Below are positions 1-9,155 of a stretch of 64,000 nucleotides of DNA, one piece after another; within the stretch, counting starts at the first letter, position 1, and every line of letters begins with the position of its first letter. The translations under genes were made by a program, and so were the position numbers. The DNA is from Zygnema cylindricum (Eukaryota; Streptophyta; Zygnematophyceae; Zygnematales; Zygnemataceae): contig JBBHKE010001237.1 of the NCBI GenBank assembly GCA_037447655.1, positions 1-64,000 on the forward strand, written 5' to 3'. The notes under the pieces are model-generated. The model saw nothing but the letters and a program-made list of their open reading frames with translations. It ran no database searches and had not been told where the DNA came from.

Positions 1-365
1 CGAACGGACGACATTCAATGAGAAAATACGAGCGGACGATCAGCGTGAGCGCCGGCATCTCGGAATGGCTTTTTTGGCGGCTTTTGCCAAAAAAGCCGAC
101 GGATTGACACGTGGCAGGTTTCCAGTGGATCCCAAAAAATAAAGGGGCAAAGCCACGGCGTCGGATGTGAAAGGTACATCGTTTTAATTGGAGCCGTACT
201 AAAGCCGTACACATCATATGCAGGCTACTGTACTTTCGGCTTGTACAAATGATCTGATTGGTAGGTACCTCAAGGGTTGTGAGAAGGGCGCGTTGGGGGA
301 ATATGACGTACAGTTGAGTGTACATGCCGTACATTTATATGTACGGCTCGTACAGTTATCGCCGA
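1..365. other. LTR-like debris, no gene
   Basis: No coding sequence is seen. The stretch is rich in GTAC/CGTAC words and has an ACACGTGGCAGG motif, features that recur in the upstream (U3-like) parts of the copia LTRs across this window. It is probably a truncated LTR, but no second copy or end was found. A 12-bp perfect inverted repeat lies at 67-97 (arms 67-78 and 86-97, loop of 7). Confidence 0.35.
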
Positions 366-483
366 TAGTTATCGTTATCGGCATTGACCGATAGCGATAT
401 ATCGTACCAATATATCGATTATCAGGTCCCCAAAAAAAGGCCCATCTCGGTTATCGACAAATCCTTACCGATACACAACACTA
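366..483 (-). repeat. hAT-like terminal fragment, CGATA-rich
   Basis: The stretch is rich in CGATA/TATCG words. Read on the minus strand, its right edge begins TAGTGTTGTGTATCGG, which resembles a hAT terminal inverted repeat. Two other copies of this end occur at 13190-13273 and 62533-62909. No left partner end is visible here, so it is called a fragment. It lies next to the decayed hAT transposase at 640-1085. Confidence 0.5.
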
Positions 484-639
484 CTATTTACATAGTTGTT
501 CAATTCGTGCGAATCTTTCATTTTTTACAATTTCTACGTATTAAACGTTAGTCTTATACTTTTCTTTAAAATTCGCCTCGTACTTTCTGTATGGAAAACG
601 GTACGTAATTTTTCAAAAAGAGACGTTGCACCATTTGCG

Positions 640-1085
640 CGCGATCAGTATGAATTGGACTGTCCACTTCCACAAGGAGGCAGCCATTAAAACTCCTCTA
701 CAAGGAAGATGTCAGGATGGAAATAGTGGCAACAGTTTAGATCTGTCACCTATCTTGCAGAAGGTAGCAATAAAAATCCTTGCACATTCACCCCTATCTT
801 GCAGAAGGTAGTAATAAAAATCATTCCACATTGCTTAGTTGCCACCTCTTGTGAGTGGCATTGGTCAACGTATGACCATATTCCCTTTAAGAAAATGAAT
901 AGGTTGACGGCTAAAGGGGCCAATGATTTGGTATGAGTCTTCAACAATCTCAAGCTCTTACAAAAGACTAGGGATGTCAGCTATAAAGAGACCATGATAG
1001 CATAGGAAGAAGAGGAATGGGAGGTAGGGGAAGAGGATTTTGAGGAAGACATGATTGCCTTAAATTAAGAGGAAGCAGATTTTGA
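640..1085 (+). pseudogene. Decayed hAT transposase, C-terminal dimerisation region
   Basis: In broken plus-strand frames the translation shows LQKVAIKIL, then SCEWHWSTYDHI, then FKKMNRLTAKGANDLV and FNNLKLL. This is the order expected of the hAT family C-terminal dimerisation domain (LQKLAIRILSQ, C-E-R-N-W-S-x-F, K-K-R-N-R-L, N-D-L-V, Y-N-L-R-L). An acidic tail follows (runs of E and D to about 1070), also typical. A 44-bp tandem duplication (749-792 and 793-836) repeats the LQKVAIKIL codons and breaks the frame. In-frame stops follow NDLV and near 1005. hAT transposases cut and paste DNA between short terminal inverted repeats; this remnant cannot encode a working enzyme. Confidence 0.7.
749..836. 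repeat. 44-bp tandem duplication, two units
   Basis: Two adjacent 44-bp copies (749-792, 793-836) both begin CCTATCTTGCAGAAGGTAG and differ at a few bases. They lie inside the hAT transposase remnant and duplicate part of its coding sequence. Confidence 0.8.
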
Positions 1086-1876
1086 GTAAAGATAGATGAA
1101 GGAGATATGTATATTTGGTGAGTTAAGTTAACTAGTGTGAACAGTAAACAATACCCGTTAAGTAAATAAAAAGATGGTATTTTTTTTGTTAAATGTGAAC
1201 TTTTCCTTCTTCATTATTGGCGTGTAATTAATAATTCATTTAAATACAAGGATTTTTTTTTTCCTTCAACGTGAATGTTTATTTTTAAATTATTGACATG
1301 TTATGTGGCGCCTGTTGAAAAAAAAGGTATTTTATAAATCTATCTTCTTAGTCAGTCTATGGGCATTCTAAAGTGTTATCATACTTGTTGTAGTTACTGA
1401 GAGCTGGCGGGTACCCATGGCTGCCTCAAAAGACAGGCAGAAGATAGAGCTCATGCAAAAGGCAGGCTGCCAAAAACAGGAATTGATCCTATGACCTCGG
1501 GATCAAAGACACGTGAGGAACCGTTGACCTTATCCTGTAGGTGTTGTTAAATTATTGTCATAGAAATAATTAATAAATATTTTAAAAGTTAAGCAACGAC
1601 ACATTTCTACGAAATGTAACATTGAAACATATAGTATCGCACGAAATGAACGAAACGAAATCAAATGTCATTTCGCGATCAACAGTTCGCAAAGAAATAC
1701 GAATTTTCAACGGTTAACACGGAACGACGATCGTTGAATTTCAAAGGTCAAACATTATTCGGCGCGCCATCAAATCGAACGGCCGAAATTGATCGCCGAA
1801 TTACGAACATACCGCACGCGTGAGTGCCGGCATGCCCGAAAGGTTTTTCTTGGAGCACTTCGCCAAAGTGGAGGAA
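1086..1876 (+). other. No gene; partial copia-type LTR from about 1380
   Basis: 1086-1380 is AT-rich with no motif seen. From about 1380 the sequence has the landmarks of the copia LTRs in this window: ACCCATGGCTGCCT, an AGGCAGGCTGCC block, and on the minus strand a GGATCAATTCCTG B-box-like run near 1475-1495. This suggests a plus-oriented LTR fragment into which the TRIM at 1882 inserted. No matching second LTR was found. Confidence 0.4.
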
Positions 1877-1975
1877 GATGATGTTGACGTACGTGAAACG
1901 TGCGCTCGATATCTAGAATTATGGTAAAATCCACACTAAAACCTATATAAAATTGGACCCACCAACGTAACATCT

Positions 1976-2047
1976 GAGTTGGTGGTAAGTGGTTAGTACA
2001 TTCATAGCTAAAGTGAAAGGTCCTAGGTTCAAATCATGGCCGGCTCA
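1976..2047 (+). tRNA. tRNA-like cloverleaf in TRIM left LTR
   Basis: A 72-nt sequence folds as acceptor (GAGTTGG with CCGGCTC, two G-U pairs), D arm (15 nt), anticodon arm TTCAT/AGCTAAA/GTGAA, variable loop AGGTC, and a T arm with loop TTCAAAT. The T stem has one mismatch and a wobble. The loop places CTA at the anticodon position with G at position 33 instead of the usual U. It is a degraded copy of the better-formed one at 2263-2335. A TTTT run follows near 2084-2087, a possible Pol III stop. Confidence 0.75.
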
Positions 2048-2102
2048 TACATCCCTTTATTGGGATCGTCCATTCTATCCACCGATTTTAGGAATCTTAA
2101 CA

Positions 2103-2121
2103 TGGTATCAAAGCCAAGGGG
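2103..2121 (+). other. TRIM primer-binding site
   Basis: It starts directly after the left LTR with TGGTATCAAAGCC. Apart from one base this is the complement of the plant initiator tRNA-Met 3' end (TGGTATCAGAGCC form), the usual plant PBS. This sets the plus orientation of the TRIM. Confidence 0.85.
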
Positions 2122-2262
2122 ACCAGGTTTACATGGACTATTATGACCGGCTACCTCTCGAGGGGGGGTGTTGACGTACGTGAAACGTGCGCTCGATATC
2201 CAGAATTGTGGTAAAATCCACACTAAAACCTATATAAAATTGGACCCACCAGCGTAACATCT

Positions 2263-2335
2263 GAGCTGGTGGTACAGTGATTAGTACATTCACAACTAAA
2301 GTGAAAGGTCCCAGGTTCAAATCCTGGCCGGCTCA
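2263..2335 (+). tRNA. Well-formed tRNA cloverleaf in TRIM right LTR, anticodon CTA
   Basis: All 73 nt fit a class I tRNA. Acceptor GAGCTGG pairs with CCGGCTC (one G-U); positions 8-9 are TG. The D arm is GTAC-AGTGATTA-GTAC with a fully paired stem. The anticodon arm is TTCAC-AACTAAA-GTGAA, fully paired. The variable loop is AGGTC. The T arm is CCAGG-TTCAAAT-CCTGG, fully paired; the discriminator is A. A TATATAAAA box lies about 30 bp upstream, as at some plant Pol III tRNA genes. The anticodon position reads CTA, which would match UAG codons, but position 33 is A, not the near-universal U, so a decoding role is doubtful. The D arm most resembles plant tRNA-Gln. No T4 terminator follows within the LTR. 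Confidence 0.8.
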
Positions 2336-2397
2336 TCAATCCCTTTATTGGGATTGTCCATTCTATCCCCCGATTCTAGGAATCTTAACAGATGATA

Positions 2398-3569
2398 TGA
2401 AACTCTGTGTGCTCCATTGCCCACGAAATCGCAGATCCAAGAGAAACTTATCTAGGTAGTACCGACTCCAAGTTGATATAAACCCAAATGACTGACCCCT
2501 TGACAATCACAAACCCATTATAGCTTCGCCCATGTGAAATAAGACTTTCTGTGTGCTCAGTTCCACCACAGAATGCAAAGTTAGAATATGAGTTTTGGAC
2601 ACATTCACCCACTTTGACTTTCCCTTAGAAATACAGCCACCCTGGCACGCAAAAACTATGACGGACTACACCCATGTGTAGCGTGGACTCCCCTGAGGCC
2701 GTAGCAAAAACAATCACTGAAAATTGTCAAGTAAATTGATCGTTATGGCTGGCCAAAGTTTGCAATTTATATAAGGTGCTCTCTGGGAGAGGCAACTACC
2801 TACCCAAAATTTTCTAAGTCCTATTCCCCCTCTTAAACTCTATCTACTGAAGTACGCCACCAATCAAATTACTGTGTCGTACAGAAAAGAATAGGTGCGG
2901 GAGTACTTTTTGTACGACCATTGTATAACATGGCCAAAATGTCGACACGTGTCAAATTAGGATTTGTTCCCGTAATCTCCAGAGTTCCCGTAATCAAATG
3001 TTATCACGCCACATGTCATCGGACGTGGCAAAGACCGAAAAACGACAAAAGTACCTCTTCCGTGATCGTGGCGCCTATCGCGGGCGTCTGATCAAAACCG
3101 GCTATAATCCTAGCCGTTGAAATTCGACGTGCAGTATTTGTTTCGCTATCGAAACAAATGCGCAGTATTCGTTCCGTCCCCATATCGTACTTCGTACTAA
3201 ATCAAAATGTATCTACGCACTAAGTATCTATTCTCCGTTAAACGAATTAATCTACGTGTAACAATTTATATATTTATCAAACCTTATATATCGTAATACT
3301 AGTCCTAGACTTAACGGTTAGAGGTAACTGCTACGGTATTTTGACGGATGGCAGGTATCAAGATCAATTCCTGGGTCCGTTAAGTACCTTTTGGTAAATC
3401 TACCTAATCCACCCCTTGTCTTCTCTAGTGAGCTTAGGCAGCCATGGCTCTAGCTCCCTATCAAGCCTTTAGTTACTACAACAAGTGTGGGGGCTTGGAG
3501 AAGGGAGTCAGGGACAGACTGCCTTTGCTCTTTTTCTATAAAGACCTAGAAATTACGCAAATATCAACA
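2398..3569 (-). repeat. Copia D, 3' LTR (minus element)
   Basis: A 1172-bp LTR. On the plus strand it starts TGAAACTCTGTG and ends ATATCAACA, followed at once by CTCCCCTTATTT, the complement of a polypurine tract. The paired LTR is the truncated copy at 11743-12813. It belongs with the LTRs of element B and solo LTR F. It contains CACGTG-type boxes, repeated GTAC words and a tRNA-like block at 3302-3383. Confidence 0.85.
3302..3383 (+). other. tRNA-like block in copia D LTR (antisense to element)
   Basis: An A-box-like TTAACGGTTAGAG run is followed about 45 nt later by a B-box-like AGATCAATTCC in a T-arm hairpin. TTGACGGA before the hairpin pairs with TCCGTTAA after it. No canonical acceptor stem is seen. 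The same block is at 12644-12727. Confidence 0.55.
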
Positions 3570-3830
3570 CTCCCCTTATTTTCTAGTCTACTTCCTTTCA
3601 ACACTTACAAACAAATAAACAAACACTCGTTCCCATATTTCCTTTTCCTTTTTCTTTTTGCTTTTATAAAACTTAAGAAAAATACTCTCGTATTTAAAAC
3701 AATGCATTAGATTAATTGAAATAATAATTGCATCACACATTTCATTTAGAACCCAATTATCATAAATCCGATCAAAGATGTTTTCCACCTCCTCCCCTTT
3801 TCATCGAACCAGAATCTACTTTCCCTTTTG
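3570..3830 (-). pseudogene. Copia D internal tail, before 3' LTR
   Basis: This is the downstream end of element D's internal region, separated from the rest (10050-11742) by the insertion of element A. It matches the corresponding tail of element B: a lysine/glutamate-rich low-complexity coding end, then the polypurine tract at 3570-3581. No catalytic motif is present. Confidence 0.6.
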
Positions 3831-3835
3831 CATTT

Positions 3836-4724
3836 TGTTGAAAAGAGGTAATTAATAGTTCACTTCCCTATTTTAGTTTTGTTTTAACGAAAGAGAGTAA
3901 GGATCAAAGGCGCGCCATGGCTGCCGCCATATTTAGAAAGTGGCAGTTTTTGCAGTTAAGGGTATTTTGGCTAAAATGACGCATAAGTCTGATTTGAACC
4001 TGTGACCTCTAGATTCTTTATAGACTAACGCCTTAACCATTAAGGCGTTACGAAGCGATACACGTGCAGGTTTCATAAATATATAAACATTAACGAAACA
4101 GCTAATTAACAGCAGACTAACCAAAATGAGCAATTTCTGCATGTACGCGAATCTGAACCGTGTAAAATATGTTTTGATCGGACGGCCGGCATTAAAGCCG
4201 CCACGCGAAGTGAGCTTTTCGGCGGCATACGGATATAGCGTCACGCGGTGCCACGTGGCGCCACATTATTTGATACCGGAGAAGATGGGAGGAGGAACCA
4301 TGGCTTCCGATATGACAGGTGTCACCTTGTAGACGTTGTCGTACAATAGTTGTACAATAAGTACATCGCCCATTGTACCTTCTTGTACTTTATAGTGTTC
4401 CTATTGGACTAGGGTTTAATAGTAGGTAGTCGTGAGTAGGCAGACCGAGACTTAGTAATATTTAGGTACCTCTCTCTCTAAGAGAGCTTGTAACTATAAA
4501 GGTCATCTTTGACCAGCCATAACTTACTGCTCAGGTGAGCAAATTCAGTGATTCTTTTTGCGTTTGACTCAGGGGAGTCTTGTCCTCACAAGGGTGAGAG
4601 TGGTCAGAATATTTGTGTGCCTGGGCGGCGCTTATTCAGCGGGAAAGTAGAAGGGGCAAATATTATCCTAGAGGCTTTACATAGGCTGCTCATTCTGTGG
4701 GTCAATGGAGACCACAGAATTTCA
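3836..4724 (+). repeat. Copia A 5' LTR
   Basis: 889 bp; the promoter-containing LTR. It holds CACGTGGCGCC, repeated GTAC words and CCATGGCTGCC near its start. The gag start codon lies at 4705, inside its last 20 bases. A tRNA-like block on the minus strand lies at 3985-4053. Confidence 0.95.
3985..4053 (-). other. tRNA-like block in copia A LTR (antisense)
   Basis: On the minus strand a 10-bp perfect hairpin with loop ATGGT carries an A-box-like AATGGTTAAGGCG. It is followed by AGAGGTCACA and a B-box match GGTTCAAATC. The spacing suits a type I tRNA, but the T stem and acceptor do not pair. The identical block is at 9305-9373 in the 3' LTR. Confidence 0.55.
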
Positions 4725-5757
4725 GGTTATGGGCCCACCCTCTAGGGTGCCCATATTTGATTGATCAGACTTTCTTTATTGGGAAATGATGATGGAGGGA
4801 GAACTATTTGAGAAGCATTTATGGGGCATAGTGTCTGGACAAATTCGATGCCCACCTCCACCTGGGTTTGGAGGGACACGTTTTTCTGGCACCTCCGCCT
4901 CTACAGTTGGTAGAACAGGTGCCACCATCACCGAGGATGAAGATGAGGAAGGAGAAGAGATTGTCATGGAAGGAGAAAAGGAAAGAGTTGCAACTCAAGT
5001 AACACCATTGCCGAAGGCGATACCGGCAGCAGCACCACCAGCAACAACAACAAGGGTTCAGACCGAAAGATCAGAGTATGAAAAGTGGAACTACAAAGAC
5101 AAGGTTGCTAAGCTCTTAATTTTTAAAAGTGTAGCAAAGGGCATTGCCATTCCCCTTATGCATGTCAAATCTTCATCTCAGATTTGGATATCACTAGTTA
5201 ACAAATATAAGAGTGGATCATTGCAGCAGCAACAGTTGGCAGAAAATAAGATTGCAGCTTATACTTATAAGGGAGGAAGTATGGATAATTATTGCAATGA
5301 TTTAGGAGCATTGTTTGGAGAGTTAGAGAGTGCAGGTAACTCATGGTCTGAGAGACAAAGAGTGAACACATTAATGATGAAACTACCTGAAGAGTATGAG
5401 AATATCATTAACCGATTGCAGGACATAGGAGATAGCAATTGGAATTGGGATGACACTGTGGGAATGATTTTAGTGAAAGAAAGCACCATAGAGCTTAGGA
5501 GAAAGAGTCCAAGTGTTCAAGCATTGTCTGCAGGAGCTGATTGGCGGAAGTGTGATGAGGAGAGAGGGAAAGATCCTTATCGAAACTTTGGTGGAAGAGG
5601 ACAAGGAGGTGGCAGATTTGATAGACATGGGAGAGGAACGTCTCGAGGAGGATTATGTCACTTCTGCAAGAAACCGGGACACTATATGGCAGATTGTGTC
5701 AGACTTGCAGATCCTCGACTGAAAGATGGTCAAGGAACTTCAAAGGACGGAGGATAG
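4705..5757 (+). pseudogene. Copia A gag, interrupted
   Basis: Gag is the capsid/nucleocapsid protein that packages element RNA. The frame opens at an ATG at 4705 inside the 5' LTR and reads through the PBS (EFQVMGPPSRVP). The homologous LTR start is used by elements B, E and R. An in-frame TGA at 4762-4764 replaces the Gly seen at this place in element B. The 323-codon stretch from 4786 is then open: a copia gag core (KSSSQIWISLVNKYKSG, YTYKGGSMDNYCNDL, MKLPEEYENI), a basic Gly/Arg stretch, and a zinc knuckle C-H-F-C-K-K-P-G-H-Y-M-A-D-C. A TAG at 5755 stands where relatives have Lys in a GKKKA motif, so gag and protease were one frame. Confidence 0.88.
4725..4740 (+). other. Copia A primer-binding site, half-tRNA type, inside gag
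   Basis: GGTTATGGGCCCACC directly follows the LTR. Its complement, GGTGGGCCCATAACC, is the anticodon arm (CAT anticodon included) of plant-type initiator tRNA-Met, not its 3' end. Drosophila copia primes with a half-tRNA cut in this loop. Here the site is also coding: it encodes the VMGP of gag. Confidence 0.85.
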
Positions 5758-6288
5758 AAAAAGGCTTTCCTGACTCAAGTTCTTGATGAGGAAGTGGAAG
5801 GAAAAACTGAACCTGAAGAGGAGCTTGAGGAGCTTCTCCTTAATCCGAAAAACACTGAAAAGCATGTCGACATTCCACGGAGACAAAAGTGTGCTTTCGG
5901 AGGTAAGAGGGATCCACCCGAGGATGGGTGGATCATAGACTCAGGGGATTCAATGCATATGTGCAAAGATAAACGGTGGTTCACTAAACTGAGAAAGATC
6001 CCAACAGTTGAGATAGAGTACGGAGATGGTAGAGTAGAAACCACAAGTCTTATTGGAACTGTTGACTTGAAGGTTCTAGTTGATAGAAAGGCCTCAATTG
6101 TAACACTCTCAGACGTTCTTTACATTCCACAACTTAGCAAGAACCTAGTCTCAACAGCTGTCCTAGATGAAAAGGAGTTTGAAACAGGAACTAGGAAAAG
6201 AATCGTCACAGCAAGCTTTGATAATGAGGTTTATTTCATAGCTGAGAAAGGCAGTCAAGGAATGTTCAGAATTGTACTTTGCAAATGA
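5758..6288 (+). pseudogene. Copia A protease region
   Basis: Retroviral-type aspartic protease that would cut the polyprotein. It continues the gag frame after the TAG at 5755. The active-site motif reads WIIDSGDSMHMC (relatives have DSGAS), then DGRVETTSLIGTVDLKVL, SDVLYIPQLSKNLVSTAVLD and the FIAEKGSQGMF stretch before the integrase. A one-base frameshift near 6270-6288 moves the reading into the next frame, where the pol frame at 6272 takes over. The catalytic Asp is kept. Confidence 0.85.
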
Positions 6289-8593
6289 AAAGAGTGTTCT
6301 CTACGCGTGTGCAAGTGAGATGATGCTTTGGCATAAAAGGTTGGGGCATGTGCATCTAGATAGATTAAAGAAAATGAAGAAAAATGGAATAGTGGAGGGT
6401 ATTACTTTTGAAGATGATGAGACCTTTGATGATTGTAGTGGATGTGCCCAAGGGAAGATTCATAGACTTCCATTTCCAAAGGCAACCACATTTAGGAGAG
6501 AGAAAGTATCAGATCTAGTTCACACTGATGTTTGGGGACCTGCTAGGTATGCCTCACATGGGGGGAAAAGATGGATGTTAACTATCACAGATGATTGGTC
6601 TAGATACACGAAGGTATACTTTCTCAGACATAAGTCAGAGGTATTAAGATGTTTCAAAGAGTATAAAGTATGGAGTGAAAAGCTACATGAAACCTCAATA
6701 AAAGAGATAAGAAGTGATAATGGGAAAGAATACACCTCAAGGGAATTTGAAGAATATCTTAAAGAAGAAGGAATTCATCATGAGAAAATTGTTCCCTATA
6801 ATCCGGAACAAAATGGAGTAGCAGAAAGAGTGAATAGAACTTTAGGAGATATGTCCAGAAGTATGTTAAGTGATAAGAGGATATGGCTGCAGTTTTGGGC
6901 TGAGTCTATGAACTATGCTAATTTCATCAAAAATAGAGTCATAACTTCAGCAAATAAAGAGGAAACTCCGTATGAGAGGTGGACAGGAAGAAAGCCTGAT
7001 TTGTCTAGTTTGAGAGTGTTCGGAAGTCAAGTCTACAGTTTGGATTCCGATAAGACTAAATGGAAGTTAGAGGGAAGAGGGAAACCAGGATATCTTGTAG
7101 GATATGATGAGAGCACAAAAGGATACCGAGTGTATGACTTGAAAAAGAGAGATATAATTTTAGTAAAACACATAGTGGTGATGAATGAAGAGAAGTCCAT
7201 TGATCCATTCAAATATAATAAGGAAGTCAAAATCAGATTTGAAACGGATCAGTTTTCTGACTTTGACTTTGAAAATGAAGAGAAGGAAGAGGGAGAAAAA
7301 GAAAAATTTGCAGATCTACCAAAGGAGAAGGAGGAAAGGACAACATCCGAGGCAACGCCACAATACGAAGTGGAAACCGATGAGGAACTTGATGAGACAC
7401 CGGAATTGGAAGATAGGGAAGCTGAAAATTTCCCAAAACGAAACCCAAGAATGCCTTCCATACCGGCGTCCGATTTTGAAAGGGGAAGAAGAAGTAGTAA
7501 ACGACTTCAAGAAAGACAAGTAAACAACCAACTCACAAAGATGTCTCAGCCAGATGAACCTCAAACATACTTAGAGGCCATAAACACTCCAGAAAGTAGC
7601 CGGTGGATCACAGCTATAAATGAAGAAATGGCCTCTATCATGGAAGCCAATACATGGGAGTTGGTAGATTGTCCACCGGACCGAAAACCGATCGGATGTA
7701 AGTGGGTGTTTAAACTTAAATTAAACCCGGATAATACCATTGAGAGGTACAAAGCTAGGTTAGTTGCAAAAGGTTATACACAGAAAGAGGGGATAGACTA
7801 CGAAGAAACCTTTGCACCTGTAGTCAGATTTCCTTCTGTTAGAATCCTTTTAAGTATAGCCGCAGCGGAGGATATGGAAATCCACCAGATGGATATTAAA
7901 ACTGCCTTTTTGCACGGAGAGTTGGAAGAAGAAATTTACATGAGGCAACCGGAAGGATTCGTGGAAAGTGGGGAAGAAAACAAAGTTTGCAAACTGATAA
8001 AATCACTCTATGGGCTTAAGCAAGCCCCGCGACAGTGGAATATAAAGCTCGACGAATTTCTGACCGGTTTGGGGTATATCAGAATTAGTTCAGATCACTC
8101 TATATATTTATTTGAGGATGAGAATGGAGTGATATTTATTGCTATTTATGTGGATGATTTGTTGGTCTTAAGCAAGTCTTTAGATAAAATTAACAAACTA
8201 AAACGGGATCTTAGAAGCAGTTTTGATATAAAAGATCTTGGCGAAGCAAAGTACATTTTGGGAATTCAGATGGAGAGAGATAGAGGGAATAGAATTATAA
8301 GACTCACTCAAAAAGAAGCAATCGGTAATATGCTAGAAAAATTTCAAATGGAGAAAGCAAACGGATGTACTACTCCCATGGATTTGAAGAAAGTGAGTGA
8401 GGGGAGTGAAGAGGGAGGAATATTCATCATTAATGATGAGATGGACGAGATAGAAAGAAAATTTATGGAAAATATCCCTTATCGGCAGATTGTAGGCAGT
8501 TTAATTTATTTTATGAACTGTACCCGTCCGGATATAGCTGCAGCTGTAGGTGTCCTTAGTAGAAATCCAAATGAACCAAGAAAGAGAGATTAG
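6272..8593 (+). CDS. Copia A integrase and reverse transcriptase (773 codons open)
   Basis: The longest open copia frame here. Integrase comes first: a zinc-binding WHKRLGHVH...CSGCAQGK, then catalytic acidic residues in HTDVWGP, SDNGKEY and PEQNGVAERVNRT (the D-D-E triad), then the C-terminal GYLVGYDESTKGYRVYD. A Glu-rich linker follows. The reverse transcriptase has the copia motifs NTWELVDCP, GCKWVFKLK, ARLVAKGYTQ, HQMDIKTAFLHGELEEEIYM, KSLYGLKQAPRQW and the active site YVDDLLVL. It is interrupted at 8591 by TAG where relatives have Trp (RDWEAAKR). The ATG at 6272 is not a natural start; the frame would come from the gag-protease frame. This is the likeliest source of activity among the copies seen, but it needs upstream repair to be expressed. 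Confidence 0.93.
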   Translation: MYFANEKSVLYACASEMMLWHKRLGHVHLDRLKKMKKNGIVEGITFEDDETFDDCSGCAQGKIHRLPFPKATTFRREKVSDLVHTDVWGPARYASHGGKRWMLTITDDWSRYTKVYFLRHKSEVLRCFKEYKVWSEKLHETSIKEIRSDNGKEYTSREFEEYLKEEGIHHEKIVPYNPEQNGVAERVNRTLGDMSRSMLSDKRIWLQFWAESMNYANFIKNRVITSANKEETPYERWTGRKPDLSSLRVFGSQVYSLDSDKTKWKLEGRGKPGYLVGYDESTKGYRVYDLKKRDIILVKHIVVMNEEKSIDPFKYNKEVKIRFETDQFSDFDFENEEKEEGEKEKFADLPKEKEERTTSEATPQYEVETDEELDETPELEDREAENFPKRNPRMPSIPASDFERGRRSSKRLQERQVNNQLTKMSQPDEPQTYLEAINTPESSRWITAINEEMASIMEANTWELVDCPPDRKPIGCKWVFKLKLNPDNTIERYKARLVAKGYTQKEGIDYEETFAPVVRFPSVRILLSIAAAEDMEIHQMDIKTAFLHGELEEEIYMRQPEGFVESGEENKVCKLIKSLYGLKQAPRQWNIKLDEFLTGLGYIRISSDHSIYLFEDENGVIFIAIYVDDLLVLSKSLDKINKLKRDLRSSFDIKDLGEAKYILGIQMERDRGNRIIRLTQKEAIGNMLEKFQMEKANGCTTPMDLKKVSEGSEEGGIFIINDEMDEIERKFMENIPYRQIVGSLIYFMNCTRPDIAAAVGVLSRNPNEPRKRD

Positions 8594-9142
8594 GAGGCTG
8601 CCAAAAGGGTGATGAGGTATCTGGTGGGGACAAGGGAATTATGGTTGCATTTGGGAGGGGAGCACACTGACATCACCACTTGGATTGATGCAAGTTAGGG
8701 AGATGTGCCTTTAAAGAGGTGTACGACTGGATATGTGTTGCAAATTGGATCCGGTGCATGTTGTTGGAGTAGCAAGCAACAAAAAGTAGTTGCTCAGTCC
8801 ACTATGGAGGCTGAATACATAGCTTCCTGTGCTGCCACCAAAGAATTAATGTGGGTTAAATCTCTTCTTCAAGAACTTGGGTTCATGAAGTCTGGAACTC
8901 AAAATGTTTTTTGTGATAATCAAGCTGCTATCTCTATTGCAGCTAATCCGAAACATCACTTCAAAGCTAAGCATATGGATATTAGACTAAGCTTTGTCAG
9001 AGAGAAGGTAGAAAATAAAATTATTAAACTGGTTCATAAAACTGATAGAGAAATGATTGCAGACATGATGACAAAAGCAGTGCCTTCCCCTAAGTTGATT
9101 TATTGCAGAGAAAACTGTGGATTAAAATTGAAAAGTGACTAG
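8594..9142 (+). pseudogene. Copia A RNase H domain
   Basis: Continues the pol frame after the TAG at 8591 and has a further TAG near 8696 (the Tyr of SYGD in relatives). From 8705 it is open to 9142: CTTGYVLQIGSGACCWSSKQQKVVAQSTMEAEY (catalytic Glu), FCDNQAAISIA (catalytic Asp) and KHMDIRLSFVREKV. RNase H degrades the RNA strand during reverse transcription. It ends 2 bp before the purine tract. Confidence 0.9.
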
Positions 9143-9155
9143 GAATTAAGGGGAG

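Larger units (their letters stand above)
1882..2390 (+). mobile_element. TRIM retrotransposon with tRNA-like LTRs
   Basis: A 509-bp miniature LTR retrotransposon. Two direct repeats (1882-2102 and 2169-2390, about 93% identical by eye) begin TGTTGACG and end TTAACA. They are flanked by the 5-bp target duplication GATGA (1877-1881 and 2391-2395). The 66-bp interior holds only a primer-binding site (from 2103) and a purine tract ending AGGGGGG (to 2168), with no coding capacity. This is the TRIM definition: movement depends on proteins from another element. The unusual point is a tRNA cloverleaf in each LTR in sense orientation. Cassandra TRIMs, which carry 5S rRNA in their LTRs, are the nearest known analogue. 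Confidence 0.92.

Noticed and set aside
3933-4244. A 103-codon minus-strand frame, repeated at 9253-9564
   Set aside because: It recurs only because both copies lie in the LTRs of element A. It overlaps the tRNA-like block and has no recognised domain.
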